NCBI GenBank assembly: GCA_009761415.1
Contig: QUOL01000018.1
Location: 186,001-250,000 of the forward strand
Origin: Sarcomyxa edulis
Taxonomy: Eukaryota > Basidiomycota > Agaricomycetes > Agaricales > Mycenaceae
DNA length: 64,000 nt
Reading direction: 5' to 3'
Part shown: in pieces, positions 49,774 to 58,284 of the stretch
Position numbering within the stretch: the first letter of the stretch is position 1
How the letters are laid out: the number at the start of each line of letters is the position of its first letter
The notes under the pieces: model-generated
What the model was told of the DNA's origin: nothing
Database searches by the model: none
Seen by the model: only the letters and a program-made list of their open reading frames with translations
Position numbers and translations under genes: made by a program

Positions 49774-49881
49774 ATACACACGGTCACCGACAGGAATCCT
49801 AAACACCGTACTAAGAGGCTGTGGGAGGATGGAAGGAGAAAGAAAGGAGAAGAAAAAGAAGGAGAAGGGAAGGTGGGTGGG

Positions 49882-50053
49882 GGTGAAAAAGATGTATGTA
49901 CGGGAGAGTACGTAGAGGACGATGGATCGATGGACGTGGAAGGAAGGAAAGCGGTGAAGACGACGGACGTCGTCGCTTTCCGGAAGTCTTCCACGCCACG
50001 TGCACGAAAAGCTGTGCTCCTTCATCCCGGGTCCTCCTTTCGGAGCACGTCCG
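49882..50053 (-). repeat. Split direct repeat A2
   Basis: 172 bases identical to A1 at the far end of the element. Confidence 0.9.
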
Positions 50054-50237
50054 TTTCGTGCTGGTTCTGCTCTGTTCCAGAGGAGGGGAAACAATGTAGT
50101 AGAATCTAATATAATCTATGATACAGTGCTGTGGACAGCTGTCGAGTTTTGGGAGAGAAGAATCTCGGCTGCCTAATGGGGGCCGGGAATCTTCAGGTGT
50201 GTGACCGTAAAGTAGAGGGAAGAGGGGAGACAACCCA
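50054..50237 (-). repeat. Split direct repeat B1
   Basis: 184 bases identical to B2 (49590-49773). It directly abuts A2 at 50053/50054, which mimics the junction of the circular intermediate. It contains the perfect palindrome GACAGCTGTC (50134-50143). Confidence 0.9.
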
Positions 50238-50417
50238 GACGGAACGAAGCCGCAGGCGCGTCGACCTGAGAAACGAGAAGGAAACACGACAACCCAAAAC
50301 GTGCAGGAACACGAAGCCAGGAAGAGGAACGTACAGTGCAAATGATGTAATAACAAAACGAGGAAGAAGAAATCTCGAATATAGGTGTCAAGGTAGGGAA
50401 TGATGAGCTCTGTGTGA

Positions 50418-51638
50418 TTAAGGAGTGGAAATATCGCGTCTCGGTTTGGATTTCTTGAGTATTCCTTTAACACGATTCTCTAGTAGTTCCGCGTGAAGAG
50501 GAGCTACGATCTCTAAGTTTCTCCAGTACGTGAGGAAGGCGTCTGACGACCATCTGCCCATTAACTTAACGACGTGAGGAGCTACACCGGCTAGCAAGAG
50601 CTCAGTGGTGCCTCCGATGCGAAAGGCGTGACCCGTCGAGCGCGGTAAGCCGTGCTTAGACCAAATTTCGTTGCAACGCGCAAGAAACTTCCGTTTCGTG
50701 AGGGCGCGATAGTTGTTCTTAGCGAGGCGATAAGAGTAGAGGGGGTAGTTCGAAGGGACCTCGTTAACCTTGATGTGGTTCAGAAAGGTGGAATTTGGGT
50801 CTGTGGGACCATATTGGCGGCAAAGGGAAACATTCTCGCCTTTCCGGCCGGCGACTTTGGTGTTTGGTAGGTGCAGGATGCGGGAGCCAGCGGATGTATG
50901 AGGGGGTTGCATGTCGGCATGAGATGGAATAAGCCCTGGGTCCCACTCGCTCTGTGTGGGTGATAGAATCTCGCCTAAGCGTATTTGACCCCAAAAGGCT
51001 GAGGTTGCCGCGAACTCGACGCATGCGTCTAGAGGATCGTTGGGATTGAGGTCCGCGTGTAGGTATAAGAGCATCTCGACTGTGATAGGAGGTCGGGGAG
51101 GTCTTTTAGATGAATCTGGGCGCATGTTTTCGACTCCGCGTAACACGTAGTTGAGGCGTAAGCCGCCCTGGTACTGGACATCGTTCAAGATATGCCAAGC
51201 TCGAATTGCCGAAATCTCGCCTCTGGCGGTAGTCCCCGCCGAAATGCCTGCCCTTGAGGCGGCGAAGGCGCATAGGAGGAACTCACTCGCGGGAAGACGA
51301 AAACGCTCGTCGATGTGTTCTTCTTCGCAGAAGGTGATGAAATGGTCTACTCCGTATTCGTACTTCTCTAAGGTTGAGGTCGCCCAGGCGTGTTGTAAGA
51401 CGTTCGTAATCCGAGCTCTGGACATGCGTGATAGAGCGAGGGGTGAACAATGGCGGGAAGACCTTTTCGATATGCGATAATATGAGACATCCGGACGCCT
51501 GCGCGGATGATGTAAACGAGAGGCTTTCGATGGGTATGGATGTAAGGAGGATATGGGAGAAAGGCGCGAGGCTGCTAGGATATCAGAGAAATCACTGTGT
51601 GTGAGGAAGACTGGTGGTGTCGCAAGTGGGTGGTTCAT
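50418..51638 (-). CDS. Ngaro tyrosine recombinase
   Basis: 406 residues from ATG 51638 (MNHPLATPPVF); the open frame runs further upstream but overlaps the RNase H end. A core-binding SAM-like region begins ALSRMSRARITNVLQHAWATS and STLEKYEYGVDHFITFC (51345-51420). Catalytic residues of the lambda-integrase fold are all present: Arg in FWGQIRLGEIL (near 50970), His-x-x-Arg in STGHAFRIGG (50610-50640), a Trp in the MGRWSSDAF segment in place of the second His, and the nucleophile Tyr in LTYWRN (near 50520). The tail is basic (KGILKKSKPRR). It likely joins a circular cDNA to the target and so leaves no target duplication. Confidence 0.92.
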   Translation of the reverse strand: MNHPLATPPVFLTHSDFSDILAASRLSPISSLHPYPSKASRLHHPRRRPDVSYYRISKRSSRHCSPLALSRMSRARITNVLQHAWATSTLEKYEYGVDHFITFCEEEHIDERFRLPASEFLLCAFAASRAGISAGTTARGEISAIRAWHILNDVQYQGGLRLNYVLRGVENMRPDSSKRPPRPPITVEMLLYLHADLNPNDPLDACVEFAATSAFWGQIRLGEILSPTQSEWDPGLIPSHADMQPPHTSAGSRILHLPNTKVAGRKGENVSLCRQYGPTDPNSTFLNHIKVNEVPSNYPLYSYRLAKNNYRALTKRKFLARCNEIWSKHGLPRSTGHAFRIGGTTELLLAGVAPHVVKLMGRWSSDAFLTYWRNLEIVAPLHAELLENRVKGILKKSKPRRDISTP

Positions 51639-51780
51639 CGTGGCGGTACAAGTGAGAGGAGCGGAACACTTAATAATTAATTGAATTTCTGAGAAACAGT
51701 GAAAAACATTATTTATTATGCTAAGACGGGAAGGCGATGCATAAGGAAGTGGGGGCGCTACGGTAATGAGAGGTAGAGAA

Positions 51781-53530
51781 CTAAGCCATGTCGCGAGCTG
51801 CAATGGGAGGACGAACGTATGGAGATAGATGAACCGGAATCGAAGGAGGGAATGGGAAAATATTACACTTGAGCCCGAAATCTCCTCTGGAAGGAGCATC
51901 TGCGGGATTCTCTTTGGTTGGAATCCAGACGATAGTAAGCCATATCTGATAGGTGTGGAAGAGTTGGAGAATTTGGCGAAGGATTGCATTTTGCTGTGAA
52001 TTTCTCGACATGTCGGCCTTGAGTGCGCCGACGACGCCGCTATTATCTGAACGAAGTATGAAATGACAGTCACGGAAGCCGGCGTTGATTACGGCGCGAA
52101 GAGCGAGTTCTACTGCCACCATCTCGGCCCAGCCGATGTCGCGCTTATCACTGTGCCAGCCGGGAATTAAAGGAAAGGCTAACCACTTGTCCTCCATGAT
52201 GAAACCGATGCCCCAGGTAGACGAGGCGTCGACACAGACCTCAATAGGAAGCGGAATAGGGGGAGCTTTGATCTTGATACCGCACCAAGGACTAGCTAGG
52301 GTAGATCGCCACCAGGCGGCCTCGAGAGCGAGGGATGAACTGATAGTGTGTTTGATATTGCGATTGGAACTGGAGCTGAAAGTGGCGAGAAAGGAATAGA
52401 AGGCGGGGAGATGAGAGCGGCCTTGAGGAACAACGAGTGTGCAGTGGTTGAGAGTTCCGACTAACACATCCGCTTCTTTGCAGGATTTTGACCCACCACG
52501 GGTCCAACCATCGAGACGGGCGAGATATTTCAGGCGTTTGGATTCGGGAAGACAGACGGATTTGTTGGGAATATCCCAGAGGAAGCCGATATAGGTGAAG
52601 GAGGTAGAGAAAGGGAAATGCTTCTTGGGAGCCCAAGGCCAACCGAGTTCCTCACCGATGTCCCAGATGAGTTTTTCGGTGTAGCTGTAAGTCCAAGGGC
52701 CAGTAGCGGAGGGAATAGTTGGATAACGAAAGAAAATGAAGTCATCGACCCATTTGAGAAAGTCGTCGATGTTTTTGAACTTGAAAATGCGGCAAAGGGC
52801 ATCTGTGACGCGACCGAATACGCCCATGGAACTTGCGGAGCCGAAGGAAAAACAGCCGTCAAGAGTAATACGGCGCCTATTGAGAATACAAAAATATGGA
52901 CGGTCTTCGGGAGCTGAGGGCATGCGACGAAAGGCAGAGTCAACGTCAAAAACAGTAACCTTGGACCAAATTAGTCTCGGTAATCATGAATGAATAAGGG
53001 AGCAATATACTGACCTCCGTACCAGGAGGGGCGTTGGCAATGAGAAGATAACAGCTGGCAAAGGTACCCCAGTCGCATTGGAAAACGGATGTATCGATCT
53101 GAGAGTTTACGGACGAGATGGAAGGATCGTTGCGAGGAAAGGAATGATCTTGAATAATACGGAATTTGCCGCCGCCGGGTTCTTTTTCAATGACACCCAG
53201 CGGCGAGGAGCGATACGGACCGATAAGAGACTCGAGGAAGGCAGGATCGTAGGACTCGGAATGACGACCGGCGTCTAGTTCTTTCTGAAAGGCTTCTTGA
53301 ACAGCGAAATCGAACTCAATAGCGGAAGAATGATTTGGAGGAGTATATGTGGATAGAATAGGAAGAGTAACACCGGCACGGAAACCATACGCGATACCTT
53401 TCGGAACATCGGAGAATTCCTCGAGGCAGCCCGCTTCGTCGAGGAGTTCGTGCCACTTTTCAGGTATCAGTGGCGTCACGATGGGAAAATATCGATCAAG
53501 CAGTACAGGATTGCGCAGAATGCGCAGCAT
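51781..53530 (-). CDS. Ngaro reverse transcriptase / RNase H
   Basis: Starts at ATG 53530 (MLRILRN), overlapping the gag end by 35 bases, with one 55-base intron (52960-53014), giving 564 residues. RT motifs: GPYRSSPLGVIEKEPGGGKFRIIQDHSFP (53140-53230), FDVDSAFRRMP (motif A Asp, rebuilt across the intron), SFGSASSMGVFGRV (52800-52850) and KWVDDFIFF (near 52735), the catalytic DD box with WV in place of the usual Y-x. RNase H follows: EVCVDASSTWGIGFIMEDKW (52180-52240), WAEMVAVELALRAVI, and FILRSDNSGVVGAL (52025-52070). ENPADAPSRGDFG, typical of DIRS-order elements, closes it. No stops interrupt, so it may be active. Confidence 0.9.
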
Positions 53531-55876
53531 TTCCGCAGAGGGAGCAGGTGTGGGAGAAGTTGCAGTTGGTGTTGGAACATGATACCGGACCGTTGAACGA
53601 GAAACAAATGAGCTTATTGTCAGCTGCTTCCCAACGGCCGGCGTCGGACTTGACGAGGAATTTGGGGGGGTTGGAACACTTTCTGTAGTGATGACCGTCT
53701 GCGATACCACAGAACATGCACTTTGTGTCTGCGCTGGACTTTCCGTTGGTATCGCGTCTGGCTTGACGGTTCGAGTTGGAGGGAGATCTCGTTTGCGAAC
53801 CGGACGCGTCGCGAAAGGAACGTTGCGACGTGGATGTGGAACGACGGTTGGAAGGAGGGGCCGAAGAAGAGGAAACGGAGCTACGAACAATGTCTAAAGC
53901 GGCATCGATTCGGTCATCATGGTCCTGTTCAACTACTTGGTCCCAAATCTTCTCTTGGAAGACTGAAATGTCGAAGGTGTCAGAGTGATCCGCGTGTGCA
54001 CGGCGAAGTACGATGTCGTAGTTGACCCAAAGTGCGAACTTAGTCGTGAAATTGACGGCGGAGGTAATTCTCTCGAAGTGAACGGCAAACTGAGCTGCGA
54101 TCTCTTTAGCTGCGTCACCGCCGATTTCGGGAACTTCGCCTTCGTAGCCGGCAAGGAGAAGACGCTTCATCATCTCAACTAGATTCACGGCAGCTTCGCG
54201 GAAATCGCTCTGGCTGATCTTACGGTCGCCGGTAGAATCAAGAATGTTGGATTTGATATTGATTTGTCCGGAGGACGAGATCGAAAGGGCATTTGGAGTG
54301 AGAGCCGTAGTAACCGCGTCGGGACGACGCTTGGCGTTTGTAACATGCGTGAGGGGAATGTACGTGTGATTTCCGCTAGTCAGGTTACGACGAACACCCG
54401 GAGGGTCGAGTAACACATGTTGACTGAGTAAGCGAGGACCATTGGGCCTAGATGGCTGATGGTGGTGAAGGCGCGGTAAATGCTGTGGCAAGACAGTCGA
54501 GCGCGATGAGGAAGGTATAAGTGGACCTGTACGAATGGATGATAGGTCAGCCCGTGTGAAACACGACTCGGAAAATGACGAGTGGAGGGCAAGGTCGCGA
54601 ATTGACAGCGTGAGTAGGCGTAGAAGCCGTAAATGTAGCGGTAACGCGTAATAGGAGTGGCCCGACACGGAATGGCCAAATATAAGTAAGAAGGGGAGAA
54701 AAAGGAACGAATAATGGGAATATGAGGGGGGAATAATAAAATGTCATATACAAGAATAATCTAAAAGGATAACTATACAAAGGCATAGGGGACAAGCCGA
54801 AACCCGTGAGACGGTAATATAGAATAAAAACACGCACCGTGATCTGTTCCCAGGTGATGATCGAACAGGGAACCGGTCTGGTTGAGTATCGCGTCGCGTT
54901 CTTCACGTCTGGCTGCGGCGAGGAGGCTTGAGAGTTCATCCTCGAATAGTGATACTTTCTTCATGGCTGGGCGATGTGCTGACGCGACGTTGCCGATGTC
55001 GGTTGTGAGAGGAATGGGTAATGGTGCCGTGGATGTGTGGAGCGATGGGTCTGGCGCGCCGTCCGCAGGGAAGGGAGGAGGTGGTGGGGCGAATGATGCG
55101 GTCTTAGCAAAGCGAAGGCGCGGAATAATCGAGGCCTTAGGGATACCGGTTTGAGATGAGGTGGCGGTGGAAGGATTGAAGACGAAGGGGTTCCGCAGAG
55201 CGGATATGACGGCGGGTTTGGAAGGGGCCTCACGAAAAACGCGAGAAGTTTCCGCGTCAATCGCGTTACGGTCAGGAGATGCGGGGGCAGAATGAGCACG
55301 AGGAGGGTTCGCGGCTCTGGCCTTGCCTTTATCCAAGAGGGGAAGATGGAACGGAGCGGGCTCGACGTTAACTTTCTGGCGTTTGGAGGCAGGTTTGGAT
55401 GATTTGGAAGAGCCGGGAGCGGGAGAAGGAGTTGTTGGTTGGCGTTGACGCGTGCGTCCGCGTGAAGTCTTTGGGAGGGGAGGATCGACTGGGACGCGAA
55501 GACGGTTGGAAGGGATGAAGTCGTCGTGATAATGGAGTTGATGGCTCGGGGAAGACATGAGGAACCCGTCGTTATCGGTAGATGGGGGAGGTGGAATATG
55601 CTCGAGGACTGGGGGAGGCGAGGAGGAAGGCCAGATATCGGGCAGAGGATTTGTCTGTCCGACGTCACTGCCGACTCTTTCGTCGTCGTCGTCGTTGTCG
55701 ACGACACCACCTACATCTCCCGCCGCGTCGGAGGACGGGCCTAACGGGTCAGAGGGAGTGATGGCGTCTAAGGGTGAAGGAGGGGATATGGAAGAGAGGT
55801 GGTCGCTAGCCACCGCATTCTGGACGACGAGGTTAGCCCTCGCGGTGTTCCTAGTAGTACGACGAAGAGCGGACAT
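53496..55876 (-). CDS. Ngaro gag-like protein
   Basis: Two exons (55876-54838 and 54526-53496) would give 689 residues; the join GTDHG/PLIPSSS across a 311-base intron is in frame with GTGCGT..TACAG borders. The N-terminal ~345 residues are Pro/Ser/Ala-rich with an acidic DNDDDD patch and no domain I know. The second part has a helical stretch, FREAAVNLVEMMKRLLLAGYEGEV, to QVVEQDHDD (54080-54200), then a basic Ser/Arg linker. At its end sits a cysteine-rich finger cluster, CMFCGIADGHHYRKC and CSNTNCNFSHTCSLCGNAAH (53500-53720), expected to bind nucleic acid. The intron is long for this window; a frameshift or two separate ORFs are alternatives. The last 35 bases overlap the start of the polymerase ORF. 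Confidence 0.75.
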
Positions 55877-56085
55877 TGTAGGTAAAAAACCGGAAATTCT
55901 GGTATGTATGGAATCGTAAAGGTACGGGGAGATTGGAAATGAAGAAAGGAAGTGGGGAAAATCAAATTTGAAGCCGGCGGGCAGCCCAAATTGAAATAGG
56001 GGTCTTGGGAAAAAGGGCAGGAATTCGGATGGAATTTGGGGAGGATGTGTATGTATTGTATGTAACGTATAATACTCGAAAAAAA

Positions 56086-56257
56086 GGTGAAAAAGATGTA
56101 TGTACGGGAGAGTACGTAGAGGACGATGGATCGATGGACGTGGAAGGAAGGAAAGCGGTGAAGACGACGGACGTCGTCGCTTTCCGGAAGTCTTCCACGC
56201 CACGTGCACGAAAAGCTGTGCTCCTTCATCCCGGGTCCTCCTTTCGGAGCACGTCCG
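56086..56257 (-). repeat. Split direct repeat A1 (5' end of the element)
   Basis: 172 bases identical to A2 (49882-50053). Begins the element in sense orientation. Contains a near-palindrome GACGACGGACGTCGTC near 56163-56178 in a CG-rich setting. Confidence 0.9.
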
Positions 56258-56532
56258 GTCCGTGACAGACGGGAATTTTCGGATTTCGATACTGATTGAT
56301 ACCTCCTGGTTCACGTATACATATGGATTCAGAGTGAAGTTCTTGGTCAAGTTGGACTCTGGAGCAACTCTGGAGAGGAGAAGGAGGAGGGTATCAGAGT
56401 TATCAACGTGACTCGGCGACGATCGCGAGAAATTCGTCGATAAAATTGCTATAACCACGCGTTGACCACGTGCCTTTGCCGCTAAATCTCCATCTGTCAA
56501 TTCTTTATCTGATTCAAGCACTCATAGGCACC

Positions 56533-58106
56533 ATGTCCAACGTCGACTCTGAACTCAGGAGCTCAACTAGCTTAACTCCCGATCCAACTACTCTACCCAA
56601 ACTTAGCACAACCCCAGCACCGAAAAAACCGAAAAAACCAAGACCACCAGAACATAATCCGTGAGTGAAGCTTGGTTGATGCTCTGGATACGTCGCCAGT
56701 CTCATGCTAGCTTCTGCAGAAAAGTGTTCCGTCACATACCCGACTCTCCTGTCGGTAGTCATTGGGAGTTTCTGTGGCAATGTTGTGACGCCGGTGTTCA
56801 CGCACAAGTACGGGGAGGAATTCACGGAAATCAGTACGACGGCGCGTTCTCTGTAGTGTTGTGAATATCTCGCCCAGTATCTTTGTTTTGGATGCTGAAC
56901 GATTATGCGTCTGACAGATCGGGAGGGTACACAGATGATGTTGATGAGGGAGACACAATGTACGATCTGCAGTAACGACATCATTCTTGATGCTAATTCC
57001 ATACTTCCTCAGCATATACACAGGGCAGGGTTCGTGATTCATGATGCTCAAGACCATCAGACTATGAATAGGGAAGTATAGGTGGCCAAGCTAAAGGACG
57101 CACAGCCATCCAACGTGTTTTACCAAAGACTGTGGGTTTCCTAGTCTCTCATACTTCAATGTTTTACATTTTGATGACTTTGTATAGCCCCTGAATCCCA
57201 AACAGATCGAGGATCAGCAATGGACACGCGGAAACACAGCTCTTCAGGTTGGTCATGCATGCCGAGTATCATAGCATGATTCCTTCGCTCATAACCGCAC
57301 ACAGATATCTGTCGAAACAGGCCACCCAGTCCGCGTCATCCGAGGACACAAATTGAGGTCCAAATATGCTCCCATAGAGAAAGGGTATGCACATGTGCGC
57401 CTTGTCACTTGCTAGTCGCTACTTACTCCTTCTATTAGCTATCGATACGACGGCTTATATAGAGTCAACAAGGTATGGGTCGCCATTGTCTCTGACTCCA
57501 TACCACACATTTCCTTAATGGTGATACTGTCCTGTCCTATCTCCAGTACGCCCGCGAGCCGGGTCAATCTGGAAGTCTCATATGTCGGTTCGTTCTCGAG
57601 GTATAATAATTCTTGGCGGTGTCGACTACCACGAGATGCTAAACCTGCTACCACTCTAGCGCCTTCCAGGACAACCGCCAATTCCTGTCCGCGACGAAGT
57701 TTATGATTCTGATTTTGTGGACGACGATACCCTTGAGATCGACAGCGACGCTGACTTGCCTACGTCTCGGCAGCGTGGTGCTCGAAAGGTGTCAAGGTCG
57801 CATGTACGCGACATAGATAGGAGAATCAAGTCTAAGCACGACTCCAACCACGACTCCGAGCACGACTTTGAGCACGACTCCGAGCACGACTCTAACTCTG
57901 ACTCTGAGCATGACTCTGACTCTGACTCTGACTCCGACTCCCAATCGTCCCTGGAGAGAAGTCCCAGACCTTCCACTTCCGCCTACAAGCTAGATCAGTA
58001 TGACAAGGACGACAAGCGTAGGGCACTCAGTCTCCTTTACATTGCAAGGCAGAGAAGGATGATCAAGAAGCTCGAGAGGACTAGGAAAATGGGTTGTGAG
58101 ATATAA
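56533..58106 (+). CDS. SRA-YDG domain protein (methyl-DNA reader, UHRF1-like)
   Basis: SRA-YDG domains flip and bind 5-methylcytosine in hemimethylated DNA. Joined exons give KVFRHIPDSPVGSHWEF, VHAQVRGGIHGNQYDGAFSVVL, SGGYTDDVDEGDTI, IYTGQGGQAKGRTAIQPLNP, then QQWTRGNTALQ, ISVETGHPVRVIRGHKLRSK, YRYDGLYRVNKYAREPGQSG, CRFVLERLPGQPPIPVRDE. VRGGIHGNQYDGAFS and YDGLY are the two signature blocks (56815-56860, 57440-57475). No PHD or RING finger is seen, so this is an SRA-only protein, not a full UHRF1 ligase. The C-terminus is a long acidic His-Asp-Ser tail followed by a basic KKLERTRKMG end. Nine short introns. The ATG at 56533 follows the retrotransposon end by 276 bases. Confidence 0.88.
57838..57945 (+). 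repeat. Asp-Ser/His tandem repeat in coding sequence
   Basis: Degenerate 6-base units (GACTCN) repeated about 18 times, with interspersed CAC or GAG, code for the HDS/EHDS/SDSD tract of the SRA protein tail. It may vary in length. Confidence 0.8.
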
Positions 58107-58284
58107 CGGTTTCGGTTTCGTGAAGTTTCCTTCTATTATCTTTCATCAGTATATACACATGCATAACTGTACTTTCTGTACTTTCTGTACTTTTCGATCT
58201 CTGTACAAGTAGCTTGTACTACATATGTAATTTTCTTCATCACTCGCTCGTAGAGATCCGATACAGCCAGAGCGAGGAAGAGTT

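Larger units (their letters stand above)
49590..56257 (-). mobile_element. Ngaro-type tyrosine-recombinase retrotransposon, full length
   Basis: 6,668 bases, transcribed on the minus strand. It carries, in sense order, repeat A1 (56257-56086), gag, reverse transcriptase/RNase H, tyrosine recombinase, then B1 (50237-50054), A2 (50053-49882), a 108-base polypyrimidine stretch and B2 (49773-49590). Split direct repeats in the order A1-ORFs-B1-A2-B2 are the hallmark of the Ngaro/PAT-like members of the DIRS order, which integrate by a recombinase rather than a DDE integrase. DIRS1 itself has inverted termini instead. No DAM methylase and no aspartic protease were found. All three ORFs are open and both repeat pairs are identical by eye, pointing to a recent insertion. 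Ends are defined by where repeat identity stops, good to within a few bases. Confidence 0.92.

Noticed and set aside
49811..50473. Long open frame across B1-A2 on the minus strand (220 codons)
   Set aside because: It falls inside the terminal repeats and only repeats the frame of the A1 leader upstream of gag. It has no domain and is best seen as an open leader, not a gene.
49590..56257. Classification as an LTR (Gypsy/Copia) element
   Set aside because: Repeats are split as A1...B1-A2...B2 rather than two LTRs, and there is a tyrosine recombinase but no DDE integrase or aspartic protease.
49590..56257. Classification as DIRS1-like or Crypton
   Set aside because: DIRS1 has inverted termini and usually a DAM methylase; Cryptons lack reverse transcriptase. 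Neither fits.
55877..56521. Frame upstream of gag continuing through A1 into the flank
   Set aside because: It would start outside the element. The gag ATG at 55876 is the better start, and the upstream part is repeat and flanking DNA.
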